Of a stretch of DNA of 64,000 nt, positions 1 to 11,928 are shown one piece after another. A program made the position numbers and the translations under genes. The notes beneath the pieces were generated by a model. It did no database searches, was not told where the DNA came from, and worked only from the letters and a program-made list of their open reading frames with translations. Within the stretch, counting starts at the first letter, position 1, and each line of letters begins with the position of its first letter. The DNA comes from Hydractinia symbiolongicarpus (taxonomy: Eukaryota; Cnidaria; Hydrozoa; Anthoathecata; Hydractiniidae): contig NC_079881.1 in the NCBI RefSeq assembly GCF_029227915.1, positions 31,287,501-31,351,500 of the forward strand, written 5' to 3'.

Positions 1-128
1 TTAGGTCACAGTCCAAAGTTAGTTCAATTAAGTCCCACAGTCAATCGTTTCATTTTTAAAAGCGATGCAACCTAGTAATATCAAAAAATATATCGCTAAA
101 TACATGTTTGTACGAATATGTGACGCAA

Positions 129-158
129 CCGTTGTAACTCAAACGGACTGACACCGTT
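129..158. other. CCGTT / AACGG / CCGTT alternating inverted repeat (exemplar)
   Basis: CCGTT (129-133), AACGG (142-146) and CCGTT (154-158) lie in order, so the middle arm could pair with either neighbour. Type B monomers lose the right arm (CACCATTAAAAAG), type C the middle arm (AACGAAG), and the GAAGTGGATTGATACC family the middle arm too. No compensating changes are visible, which argues against selection for a hairpin. Confidence 0.75.
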
Positions 159-376
159 AGAAAGTCAATGAAATGTAGTTTTGGAAACTGTCGCTATTTC
201 TTCAGCGCGCGATAACGCCTAGGATTGCTCCCACTGTAAAAAATGACTTATTAATCTAAGTTTTTTAATGAAGTGTTACCACAGCGCCCAGTGTAATCGC
301 TGAGTTCCGGCAATCATGTCAAATTGAGAAGAATGTTATTTCTTGGAGTCCAATTTTCTCATTTATCACATTTATT

Positions 377-750
377 AGGTCACAGTCCAGAGTTAGTTCA
401 ATTAAGTCCCACAGTCAATCGTTTCATTGTTAAAAGCGATGCAACCTAGTAATATCAAAAAAAATATCGCTAAATACATGTTGGTACGAATATGTGACGC
501 AACAGTTGTAACTCAAACGGACTGACACCTTTAGAAAGTCAATAAAATGAAGTTTTTGAAACTGTCGCTATTTCTTGAGCGCGCAATAACGGTTAGGATT
601 GGTCCCACAGTAAAAAATGACTTATTTATCTAAACTTTTAAATGAAGCGCTACCACAGCGCCCAGTGTAATCGCTGAGTTCCGGCAATCACGTCATATTT
701 AGAAGAATGTTATTTGTTGGAGTCCAGTTGGCTCCCTTATAGCATTTATA
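377..750. repeat. Reference 374-bp monomer (copy 2)
   Basis: A typical full-length copy, used to give positions. The anchor begins at 377. The first GTCCCACAG is at 406, AAGCGATGCAACC at about 435, ATCGCT at 476, AAACGGACTGACACC at about 518-532, the second GTCCCACAG at 602, and the GCGCT-ACCAC-AGCGC inverted repeat at 647-661. Cassette I (GACTTATT...) lies in between. The end of this copy is unusual: it has TGTTGGAGTCCAGTTGGCTC and TATAGCATTTATA in place of the usual CATTTATCA doublet, a variant shared only with the copy ending near 2246. I count about 15 CpG dinucleotides. There is no frame of coding quality. Confidence 0.95.
647..661. other. GCGCT-ACCAC-AGCGC inverted repeat (exemplar)
   Basis: A 5-bp GC-rich stem with a 5-nt spacer, present in monomers with cassette I. 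In cassette II the left arm reads GCGGT, which destroys the stem but creates the palindrome GGTACC (for example 3282-3287). Because the stem is lost without compensation in about half of the copies, I regard it as a sequence landmark and not as a conserved structure. Confidence 0.8.
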
Positions 751-1124
751 AGGTCACAGTCCAAAATCAGTTCAATTTAGTCCCACAGTCAATCGTTTCA
801 CTGTTAAAAGCGATGCAACCTAGTAATATGAGAAAAAAATCGCTAAATACATGTTGGTACGAAAATGTAACCCAACTGTTGAAACTCAAACGGACTGACA
901 TCGTTAGAAAGTCAGTGAAATGTACCACTTGAAACTGTCTCTATTTCTTCAGCGCGCGCTAACGGCTAGGCTTGGTACCACAGTATAAAAATGGCTTTTT
1001 TAGCTTAATTCTTAAATGAAGCGCTACCACAGCGCCCAGTGTAATCGCTGAAGTTCGGCAATCATGTCAAATTAAGAAGAATGTTATTTCTTGGAGTCCA
1101 ATTGTCTCATTTCTCACATTTATC

Positions 1125-2246
1125 AGGTTACAGTCCAGGGTTAGTTCAATTAAGTCCCACAGTCATTCGTTTCATTGTTAAAAGCGATGCAACCTAGTAA
1201 TATCAAAACAAATATCGCTAAATACATGTTGGTACGAATATGTGACCCAACCGTTGTAACTCAAATGGACTGACACCGTTAGAAAATCATTGAAATGTAG
1301 TTTATAAAACTGTTGATATTTCTTCAGCGCGCGATAAGGGCTAAGATTGGTCTCACAGTAAAGAAAGACTTATTTATCTAAATTTTTAAATGAAGCGATA
1401 CCACAGCGCCCAGTGTAATCGCTGAGTTCTAGCAATCACGTCAAATTGAGAAAGATGTTATTTCTTGGAGTCCAAATGTCTCATTTATCACATTTATCAG
1501 GTCACAGTCTAAAGTTAATTCAATTAAGTCCCACAGTCATTCGTTTCATTGTTAAAAGCGATGCAACCTAGTAATATCAAAACAAATATCGCTAAATACA
1601 TGTTGGTACGAATATGTGACCCAAGCGTTGTAACTCAAACGGACTGACACCGTTAGAAAATCATTGAAATGTAGTTTATAAAACTGTTGATATTTCTTCA
1701 GTGCGCGATAAGGGCTAGGATTGGTCTCACAGTAAAGAAAGACTTATTTATCTAAATTTTTAAATGAAGCGATACCACAGCGCCCAGTGTAATCGCTGAG
1801 TTCTAGCAATCACGTCAAATTGAGAAAGATGTTATTTCTCGGAGTCCAATTGTCTCATTTATCACATTTATCAGGTCACAGTCTAAAGTTATTTCAATTA
1901 AGTCCCACAATCATTCGTTTCATTGTTAAAAGCGATGCAACCTAGTAATATCAAAACAAATATCGCTAAATACATGTTGGTACGAATATGTGACCCAACC
2001 GTTGTAACTCAAACGGACTGACACCGTTAGAAAGTCAATGAAATGTATTTTATGATATTGTTGATATTTCTTCAGCGCGCGATAAGGGCTAGGATTGGTC
2101 TCACAGTAAAGAATGACTTATTTATCTAAATTTTTAAATGAAGCGCTACCACAGCGCCCAGTGTAATCGCTCAGTTCCGGCAATCACGTCAAATTAAGAA
2201 GAATGTTATTTGTTGGAGTCCAGTTGGCTCACTTATAGCATATAAA
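1125..2246. repeat. Triplet of near-identical 374-bp monomers
   Basis: Copies 4, 5 and 6 (1125, 1499, 1873) share GTTGATATTTC, GATAAGGGCTA, GGTCTCACAGTAAAGAA and the sequence AATATCAAAACAAATATCGC. None of these is seen together elsewhere in the window. This looks like a local one-monomer amplification. The third copy differs most at its end, where it runs into the TGTTGGAGTCCAG variant. Confidence 0.88.
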
Positions 2247-2604
2247 AGGTCACAGTCCAAAATCAGTTCAATTTAGTCCCACAGTCAATCGTTTCACTGT
2301 TAAAAGCGATGCAACCTAGCAATATGAGAAAAATATCGCTAAATACATGTTGGTACAAATATGTAACCCAACCGTCGAAACTCAAACGGACTGACATCGT
2401 TAGACAGTCAGTGAAATGTAGCATTTGAAACTGTCTCTATTTCTTCAGCGCGCGCTAACGGCTAGGATTGGTCCCACAGTAAAAATATGACTTTTTTTAG
2501 CTTAATTCTTAAATGAAGCGCTACCACAGCGCCCAGTGTAATCGCTGAAGTTCGGCAATCATGTCAAATTAAGAAGAATGTTATTTCTTGGAGTCCAATT
2601 GTCT

Positions 2605-2631
2605 CATTTATCACATTTATCACATTTATCA
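2605..2631. repeat. 9-bp direct repeat CATTTATCA, three copies
   Basis: Almost every monomer ends with two adjacent copies of CATTTATCA just before GGTCACAG. Here there are three (2605, 2614, 2623). This accounts for most of the extra length of the 384-bp monomer at 2247, the longest in the window. It is a simple slippage or short-repeat gain. Confidence 0.93.
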
Positions 2632-3758
2632 GGTCACAGTCCAAGGTTAGTTCAATTAAGTCCCACAGTCATTCGTTTCATTGTTAAAGGCGATGCAACC
2701 TAGTAATATCAAAAAAATGTCGCTAAATACATGTTGGTACGAATATGTGACCCAACCGTTGTAACTCAAACGGACTGACACCGTTAGAAAGTCAATAAAT
2801 GTAGTTTTTGAAACTGTCGATATTTCTTCAGCGCGCGATAACGGCTAGGATTGGTCCCACAGTAAAAAATGACTTATTAATCTAAATTTTTAAAAGAAAT
2901 AAAGTGCTACCACAGCGCCCAGTGTAAACGCTGAGTTCCGGCAATCATGTCAAATTAAGAAGAATGTTATTTCCTGGAGTCCAATTGTCTCATTTATCAC
3001 ATTTATCAGGTCACAGTCCAAAGTTAGTTCAATTAAGTCCCACAGTCAATCGTTTCATTGTTAAAAGCGATGCAACCTAGTAATATCAGAAAAATATCGC
3101 TAAATACATGTTGGTACGAATATGTTACCCAACCGTTGTAACTCAAACGGAGTGACACCGTTAGAAAGTCAATGAAATGTAGTTTTTGAAACTGTTGCTA
3201 TTTTTTTAGCGCGCGATAACGGCTAGGATTGGTCCCACAGTAAAAAAATGATTTTTTTTTATCTTAATTCTTAAATGAAGCGGTACCACAGCGACCAGTG
3301 CAATCGCTGAGTTTCAGCAATCATGCCAAATTAAGAAGAATGTTATTTCTTGGAGTCCAATTGTCTCATTTATCACATTTATCAGGTCACAGTCCAAAGT
3401 TAGTTCAATTAAGTCCCACAGTCAATCGTTTCATTGTTAAAAGCGATGCAACCTAGTAATATCAAAAAAAATATCGCTAAATACATGTTGGTACGAATAT
3501 TTGACCCATCCGTTGTAACTCAAACGGACTAACACCATTAAAAAGTCAATCAAATGTAGTTTTTGAAACTGTCGCTATTTCTTCAGCGCGCAATAACGGC
3601 TAGGATTGGTCCCACAGTAAAAAAATGACTTTTTTATCTTAATTCTTAAATGAAACGGTACCACAGCGCCCAGTGTAATTGCTGAGTTTCGGCAATCATG
3701 TCAAATTAAGAAGAATGTTATTTCTTGGAGTACAATTGTCTCATTTATCACATTTATC

Positions 3759-4117
3759 AGGTCACAGTCCAAAGTTAGTTCAATTAAGTCCCACAGTCAA
3801 TCGTTTCATTGTTAAAAGCGATGCAACCTAGTAATATCAGAAAAATATCGCTACGAATATGTGACCCAACCCTTGTAACTCAAACGAAGTGACACCGTTA
3901 GAAAGTCAATGAAATGTAGTTTTTGAAACTGTTGGTATTTCTTCAGCGCGCGATAACGGCTAGGATTGGCCCCACAGTAAAAAATGACTTATTAATGTAA
4001 ATTTTTAAAAGAAGCGCTACCACAGCGCCCAGTGTAAACGCTGAGTTCCGGCAATCATGTCAAATTAAGAAGAATGTTATTTCTTGGAGTCCAATTGTCT
4101 CATTTATCACATTTATC
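3759..4117. repeat. Exemplar short monomer, 359 bp, 14-bp deletion
   Basis: In full-length copies GCTA is followed by AATACATGTTGGTA and then CGAAT. In this class GCTA joins directly to CGAAT (here near 3850-3858), removing 14 bp between two short TA-ended direct repeats. The same junction occurs in all 23 short copies: 3759, 5620, 6731, 8220, 9706, 10818, 12303, 13036, 15276, 16012, 17500, 18236, 19718, 26841, 30949, 35431, 40655, 42134, 57463, 58574, 58937, 60046, 62275. Some read CGAAT and others CCAAT. A shared breakpoint and the linked AACGAAGTG or AACAAAGTG change suggest one origin followed by spread. Confidence 0.93.
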
Positions 4118-4350
4118 AGGTCACAGTCCAAAGTTAGTTGAATTAAGTCCCACAGTCAATCGTTTCATTGTTAAAAGCGATGCAACCTAGTAATATCAGA
4201 AAAATATCGCTAAATACATGTTGGTACGAATATGTTACCCAACCGTTGTAACTCAAACGGAGTGACACCGTTAGAAAGTCAATGAAATGTAGTTTTTGAA
4301 ACTGTTGCTATTTCTTCAGCGCGCGATAACGGCTAGGATTGGTCCCACAG

Positions 4351-4372
4351 TAAAAAAAATGACTTTTTTTTA
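4351..4372. other. A-run/T-run inverted repeat in cassette II (exemplar)
   Basis: Here T-A8-TGAC-T8-A forms a perfect palindrome with a 4-nt centre. The same place in other cassette II monomers has 7-9 A and 6-9 T, and accounts for most of the 374-379 bp length variation. Cassette I monomers have the A-run but GACTTATTAATG instead of the T-run. This is a likely slippage site; no function is implied. Confidence 0.85.
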
Positions 4373-7300
4373 TCTTAATTCTTAAATGAAGCGGTACCAC
4401 AGCGACCAGTGTAATCGCTGAGTTTCAGCAATCATGCCAAATTAAGAAGAATGTTATTTCTTGGAGTCCAATTGTCTCATTTATCACATTTATCAGGTCA
4501 CAGTCCAAAGTTAGTTCAATTAAGTCCCACAGTCAAACGTTTCATTGTTAAAAGCGATGCAACCTAGTAATATCAAAAAAAATATCGCTAAATACATGTT
4601 GGTACGATTATTTGACCCAACCGTTGTAACTCAAACGGACTGACACCATTAAAAAGTCAATCAAATGTAGCTTTTGAAACTGTCGCTATTTCTTCAGCGC
4701 GCAATAACGGCTAGGATTGGTCCCACAGTAAAAAATGACTTATTAATGTAAATTTTTAAAAAAAGCGCTACCACAGCGCCCAGTGTAAACGCTGAGTTCC
4801 GGCAATCATGTCAAATTAAGAAGAATTTTATTTCTTGGATTCCAATTGTCTCATTTATCACATTTATCAGGTCACAGTCCAAAGTTAGTTCAATTAAGTC
4901 CCACAGTCAATCGTTTCATTGTTAAAAGCGATGCAACCTAGTAATATCAGAAAAATATCGCTAAATACATGTTGGTACGAATATGTTACCCAACCGTTGT
5001 AACTCAAACGGAGTGACACCGTTAGAAAGTCAATGAAATGTAGTTTTTGAAACTGTTGCTATTTTTTCAGCGCGCGATAAAGGCTAGGATTGGTCCCACA
5101 GTAAAAAAATGACTTTTTTTTATCTTAATTCTTAAATGAAGCGGTACCACAGCGACCAGTGTAATCGCTGAGTTTCAGCAATCATGCCAAATTAAGAAGA
5201 ATGTTATTTCTTGGAGTCCAATTGTCTCATTTATCACATTTATCAGGTCACAGTCCAAAGTTAGTTCAATTAAGTCCCACAGTCAAACGTTTCATTGTTA
5301 AAAGCGATGCAACCTAGTAATATCAAAAAAAATATCGCTAAATACATGTTGGTACGAATATTTGACCCAACCGTTGTAACTCAAACGGACTAACACCATT
5401 AAAAAGTCAATCAAATGTAGTTTTTGAAACGGTCGCTATTTCTTCAGCGCGCAATAACGGCTAGGTTTGGTCCCACAGTAAAAAAATGACTTTTTTATCT
5501 TAATTCTTAAATGAAGCGGTACCACAGCGCCCAGTGTAATTGCTGAGTTTCGGCAATCATGTCAAATTAAGAAGAATGTTATTTCTTGGAGTCCAATTGT
5601 CTGATTTATCACATTTATCAGGTCACAGTCCAAAGTTAGTTCAATTAAGTCCCACAGTCAATCGTTTCATTGTTAAAAGCGATGCAACCTAGTAATATCA
5701 GAAAAATATTGCTACGAATATGTGACCCAACCGTTGTAACTCAAACGAAGTGACACCGTTAGAAAGTCAATGAAATGTAGTTTTGGAAACTGTTGCTATT
5801 TCTTCAGCGCGCGATAACGGCTAGGATTGGTCCCACAGTAAAAAATGACTTATTAATGTAAATTTTTAAAAGAAGCGCTACCACAGCGCCCAGTGTAAAC
5901 GCTGAGTTCCGGCAATCATGTCAAATTAAGAAGAATGTTATTTCTTGGAGTCCAATTGTCTCATTTATCACATTTATCAGGTCACAGTCCAAAGTTAGTT
6001 CAATTAAGTCCCACAGTCAATCGTTTAATTGTTAAAAGCGATGCAACCTAGTAATATCAGAAAAATATCGCTAAATACATGTTGGTACGAATATGTTACC
6101 CAACCGTTGTAACTCAAACGGAGTGACACCGTTAGAAAGTCAATGAAATGTAGTTTTTGAAACTGTTGCTATTTCTTCAGCGCGCGATAACGGCTAGGAT
6201 TGGTCCCACAGTAAAAAAAATGACTTTTTTTTATCTTAATTCTTAAATGAAGCGGTACCACAGCGACCAGTGTAATCGCTGAGTTTCAGCAATCATGCCA
6301 AATTAAGAAGAATGTTATTTCTTGGAGTCCAATTGTCTCATTTATCACATTTATCAGGTCACAGTCCAAACTTAGTTCAATTAAGTCCCACAGTCAAACG
6401 TTTCATTGTTAAAAGCGATGCAACCTAGTAATATCAAAAAAAATATCGCTAAATACATGTTGGTACGAATATTTGACCCAACCGTTGTAACTCAAACGGA
6501 CTAACACCATTAAAAAGTCAATCAAATGTAGTTTTTGAAACGGTCGCTATTTCTTCAGCGCGCAATAACGGCTAGGTTTGGTCCCACAGTAAAAAAATGA
6601 CTTTTTTATCTTAATTCTTAAATGAAGCGGTACCACAGCGCCCAGTGTAATTGCTGAGTTTCGGCAATCATGTCAAATTAAGAAGAATGTTATTTCTTGG
6701 AGTCCAATTGTCTCATTTATCACATTTATCAGGTCACAGTCCAAAGTTAGTTCAATTAAGTCCCACAGTCAATCGTTTCATTGTTAAAAGCGATGCAACA
6801 TAGTAATATCAGAAAAATATTGCTACGAATATGTGACCCAACCGTTGTAACTCAAACGAAGTGACACCGTTAGAAAGTCAATGAAATGTAGTTTTTGAAA
6901 CTGTTGCTATTTCTTCAGCGCGCGATAACGGCTAGGATTGGTCCCACAGTAAAAAATGACTTATTAATGTAAATTTTTAAAAGAAGCGCTACCACAGCGC
7001 CCAGTGTAAACGCTGAGTTCCGGCAATCATGTCAAATTAAGAAGAATGTTATTTCTTGGAGTCCAATTGTCTCATTTATCACATTTATCAGGTCACAGTC
7101 CAAAGTTAGTTCAATTAAGTCCCACAGTCAATCGTTTAATTGTTAAAAGCGATGCAACCTAGTAATATCAGAAAAATATCGCTAAATACATGTTGGTACG
7201 AATATGTTACCCAACCGTTGTAACTCAAACGGAGTGACACCGTTAGAAAGTCAATGAAATTTAGTTTTTGAAACTGTTGCTATTTCTTCAGCGCGCGATA

Positions 7301-10300
7301 ACGGCTAGAATTGGTCCCACAGTAAAAAAAATGACTTTTTTTTATCTTAATTTTTAAATGAAGCGGTACCACAGCGACCAGTGTAATCGCTGAGTTTCAG
7401 CAATCATGCCAAATTAAGAGGAATGTTATTTCTTGGAGTCCAATTGTCTCATTTATCACATTTATCAGGTCACAGTCCAAAGTTAGTTCAATTAAGTCCC
7501 ACAGTCAAACGTTTCATTGTTAAAAGCGATGCAACCTAGTAATATCAAAAAAAATATTGCTAAATACATGTTGGTACGAATATTTGACCCAACCGTTGTA
7601 ACTCAAACGGACTAACACCATTAAAAAGTCAATCAAATGTAGTTTTTGAAACGTTCGCTATTTCTTCAGCGCGCAATAACGGCTAGGATTCGTCCCACAG
7701 TAAAAAAAATGACTTTTTTTTATCTTAATTCTTAAATGAAGCGGTACCACAGCGACCAGTGTAATCGCTGAGTTTCAGCAATCATGCCAAATTAAGAGGA
7801 ATGTTATTTCTTGGAGTCCAATTGTCTCATTTATCACATTTATCAGGTCACAGTCCAAAGTTAGTTCAATTAAGTCCCACAGTCAAACGTTTCATTGTTA
7901 AAAGCGATGCAACCTAGTAATATCAAAAAAAATATTGCTAAATACATGTTGGTACGAATATTTGACCCAACCGTTGTAACTCAAACGGACTAACACCATT
8001 AAAAAGTCAATCAAATGTAGTTTTTGAAACGTTCGCTATTTCTTCAGCGCGCAATAACGGCTAGGATTCGTCCCACAGTAAAAAAATGACTTTTTTATCT
8101 TAATTCTTAAATGAAGCGGTACCACAGCGCCCAGTGTAAATGCTGAGTTTCGGCAATCATGTCAAATTAAGAAGAATGTTATTTCTTGGAGTCCAATTGT
8201 CTCATTTATCACATTTATCAGGTCACAGTCCAAAGTTGGTTCAATTAAGTCCCACAGTCAATCGTTTCATTGTTAAAAGCGATGCAACCTAGTAATATCA
8301 GAAAAATATCGCTACGAATATGTGACCCAACCGTTGTAACTCAAACGAAGTGACACCGTTAGAAAGTCAATGAAATGTAGTTTTTGAAAATGTTGCTATT
8401 TCTTCAGCGCGCGATAACGGCTAGGATTGGTCCCACAGTAAAAAATGACTTATTAATGTAAATTTTTAAAAGAAGCGCTACCACAGCGCCCAGTGTAAAC
8501 GCTGAGTTCCGGCAATCATGTCAAATTAAGAAGAATTTTATTTCTTGGAGTCCAATTGTCTCATTTATCACATTTATCAGGTCACAGTCCAAAGTTAGTT
8601 CAATTAAGTCCCACAGTCAATCGTTTAATTGTTAAAAGCGATGCAACCTAGTAATATCAGAAAAATATCGCTAAATACATGTTGGTACGAATATGTTACC
8701 CAACCGTTGTAACTCAAACGGAGTGACATCATTAGAAAGTCAATGAAATGTAGTTTTTGAAACTGTTGCTATTTCTTCAGCGCGCGATAACGGCTAGGAT
8801 TGGTCCCACAGTAAGAAAAATGACTTTTTTTTTATCTTAATTCTTAAATGAAGCGGTACCACAGCGACCAGTGTAATCGCTGAGTTTCAGCAATCATGCC
8901 AAATTAAGAAGAATGTTATTTCTTGGAGTCCAATTGTCTCATTTATCACATTTATTAGGTCACAGTCCAAAGTTAGTTCAATTAAGTCCCACAGTCAAAC
9001 GTTTCATTGTTAAAAGCGATGCAACCTAGTAATATCAAAAAAAATATTGCTAAATACATGTTGGTACGAATATTTGACCCAACCGTTGTAACTCAAACGG
9101 ACTAACACCATTAAAAAGTCAATCAAATGTAGTTTTTGAAACGTTCGCTATTTCTTCAGCGCGCAATAACGGCTAGGATTGGTCCCACAGTAAAAAAATG
9201 ACTTTTTTATCTTAATTCTTAAATGAAGCGGTACCACAGCGACCAGTGTAATCGCTGAGTTTCAGCAATCATGCCAAATTAAGAAGAATGTTATTTCTTG
9301 GAGTCCAATTGTCTCATTTATCACATTTATCAGGTCACAGTCCAAAGTTAGTTCAATTAAGTCCCACAGTCAAACGTTTCATTGTTAAAAGCGATGCAAC
9401 CTAGTAATATCAAAAAAAATATCGCTAAATACATGTTGGTACGAATATTTGACCCAACCGTTGTAACTCAAACGGACTAACACCATTAAAAAGTCAATCA
9501 AATGTAGTTTTTGAAACGGTCGCTATTTCTTCAGCGCGCAATAACGGCTAGGTTTGGTCCCACAGTAAAAAATGACTTTTTTATCTTAATTCTTAAATGA
9601 AGCGGTACCACAGCGCCCAGTGTAATTGCTGAGTTTCGGCAATCATGTCAAATTAAGAAGAATGTTATTTCTTGGAGTCCAATTGTCTCATTTATCACAT
9701 TTATCAGGTCACAGTCCAAAGTTAGTTCAATTAAGTCCCACAGTCAATCGTTTCATTGTTAAAAGCGATGCAACCTAGTAATATCAGAAAAATATTGCTA
9801 CGAATATGTGACCCAACCGTTGTAACTCAAACGAAGTGACACCGTTAGAAAGTCAATGAAATGTAGTTTTTGAAACTGTTGCTATTTCTTCAGCGCGCGA
9901 TAACGGCTAGGATTGGTCCCACAGTAAAAAATGACTTATTAATGTAAATTTTTAAAAGAAGCGCTACCACAGCGCCCAGTGTAAACGCTGAGTTCCGGCA
10001 ATCATGTCAAATTAAGAAGAATGTTATTTCTTGGAGTCCAATTGTCTCATTTATCACATTTATCAGGTCACAGTCCAAAGTTAGTTCAATTAAGTCCCAC
10101 AGTCAATCGTTTAATTGTTAAAAGCGATGCAACCTAGTAATATCAGAAAAATATCGCTAAATACATGTTGGTACGAAAATGTTACCCAACCGTTGTAACT
10201 CAAACGGAGTGACACCGTTAGAAAGTCAATGAAATGTAGTTTTTGAAACTGTTGCTATTTCTTCAGCGCGCGATAACGGCTAGGATTGGTCCCACAGTAA

Positions 10301-11928
10301 AAAAAATGACTTTTTTTTTATCTTAATTCTTAAATGAAGCGGTACCACAGCGACCAGTGTAATCGCTGAGTTTCAGCAATCATGCCAAATTAAGAGGAAT
10401 GTTATTTCTTGGAGTCCAATTGTCTCATTTATCACATTTATCAGGTCACAGTCCAAAGTTAGTTCAATTAAGTCCCACAGTCAAACGTTTCATTGTTAAA
10501 AGCGATGCAACCTAGTAATATCAAAAAAAATATTGCTAAATACATGTTGGTACGAATATTTGACCCAACCATTGTAACTCAAACGGACTAACACCATTAA
10601 AAAGTCAATCAAATGTAGTTTTTGAAACGTTCGCTATTTCTTCAGCGCGCAATAACGGCTAGGATTGGTCCCACAGTAAAAAAATGACTTTTTTATCTTA
10701 ATTCTTAAATGAAGCGGTACCACAGCGCCCAGTGTAATTGCTGAGTTTCGGCAATCATGTCAAATTAAGAAGAATGTTATTTCTTGGAGTCCAATTGTCT
10801 CATTTATCACATTTATCAGGTCACAGTCCAAAGTTGGTTCAATTAAGTCCCACAGTCAATCGTTTCATTGTTAAAAGCGATGCAACCTAGTAATATCAGA
10901 AAAATATCGCTACGAATATGTGACCCAACCGTTGTAACTCAAACGAAGTGACACCGTTAGAAAGTCAATGAAATGTAGTTTTTGAAAATGTTGCTATTTC
11001 TTCAGCGCGCGATAACGGCTAGGATTGGTCCCACAGTAAAAAATGACTTATTAATGTAAATTTTTAAAAGAAGCGCTACCACAGCGCCCAGTGTAAACGC
11101 TGAGTTCCGGCAATCATGTCAAATTAAGAAGAATGTTATTTCTTGGAGTCCAATTGTCTTATTTATCACATTTATCAGGTCAAAGTCCAAAGTTAGTTCA
11201 ATTAAGTCCCACAGTCAATCGTTTAATTGTTAAAAGCGATGCAACCTAGTAATATCAGAAAAATATCGCTAAATACATGTTGGTACGAATATGTTACCCA
11301 ACCGTTGTAACTCAAACGGAGTGACATCATTAGAAAGTCAATGAAATGTAGTTTTTGAAACTGTTGCTATTTCTTCAGCGCGCGATAACGGCTAGGATTG
11401 GTCCCACAGTAAGAAAAATGACTTTTTTTTATCTTAATTCTTAAATGAAGCGGTACCACAGCGACCAGTGTAATCGCTGAGTTTCAGCAATCATGCCAAA
11501 TTAAGAAGAATGTTATTTCTTGGAGTCCAATTGTCTCATTTATCACATTTATCAGGTCACAGTCCAAAGTTAGTTCAATTAAGTCCCACAGTCAAACGTT
11601 TCATTGTTAAAAGCGATGCAACCTAGTAATATCAAAAAAAATATTGCTAAATACATGTTGGTACGAATATTTGACCCAACCGTTGTAACTCAAACGGACT
11701 AACACCATTAAAAAGTCAATCAAATGTAGTTTTTGAAACGTTCGCTATTTCTTCAGCGCGCAATAACGGCTAGGATTGGTCCCACAGTAAAAAAATGACT
11801 TTTTTATCTTAATTCTTAAATGAAGCGGTACCACAGCGCCCAGTGTAATTGCTGAGTTTCGGCAATCATGTCAAATTAAGAAGAATGTTATTTCTTGGAG
11901 TCCAATTGTCTCATTTATCACATTTATC

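Larger units (their letters stand above)
1..3007. repeat. Divergent left segment, copies 1-8
   Basis: Starts at 3, 377, 751, 1125, 1499, 1873, 2247 and 2631. The first six spacings are exactly 374 bp, then 384 and 377. These copies carry many private changes: CTGTCTCTATTT and AGCTTAATTC in the copies at 751 and 2247, GTTGATATTTC and GATAAGGGCTA in the copies at 1125, 1499 and 1873. They fit none of the A, B, C types used further right. The copies at 751 and 2247 are each other's closest relatives at an offset of 1,496 bp, so a four-monomer unit is recognisable. The segment could be an older layer of the array or lie nearer its edge; which one cannot be decided from this window. Confidence 0.9.
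3008..11928. repeat. Trimeric higher-order repeat A-B-C, about 1,110 bp
   Basis: Three monomer types alternate. A (376-378 bp) has ATATGTTACCC, GGAGTGACACC, GCGACCAGTG and CAGCAATCATGCC; starts 3008, 4118, 4869, 5979, 7090, 8579, 10065, 11177. B (374-375 bp) has ATATTTGACCC, CACCATTAAAAAGTC and GCGCAATAACGG; starts 3384, 5245, 6356, 7845, 9332, 10443, 11554. C (359 bp) lacks 14 bp after GCTA and has AACGAAGTGAC with cassette I; starts 3759, 5620, 6731, 8220, 9706, 10818. The trimer period is 1,110-1,112 bp. Chimeric monomers interrupt the order: 4495 (B body, cassette I end), 7467 and 8957 (B body, A end). Within the block, about 7.9-9.1 kb is repeated at 10.5-11.7 kb with an offset of 2,598 bp, or seven monomers. 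Confidence 0.93.

Noticed and set aside
1-6. TTAGG telomere repeat
   Set aside because: TTAGGTCACAG appears once per monomer in some families through a C-to-T change in ATCAGG. It is never in tandem, so it is not telomeric.
714-932. Plus-strand open frames at 714-932, 32984-33235 and 35014-35205, and minus-strand 18793-18981
   Set aside because: Short, each in a different part of the monomer, broken in nearly all other copies, with repeat-derived composition. No evidence of coding.
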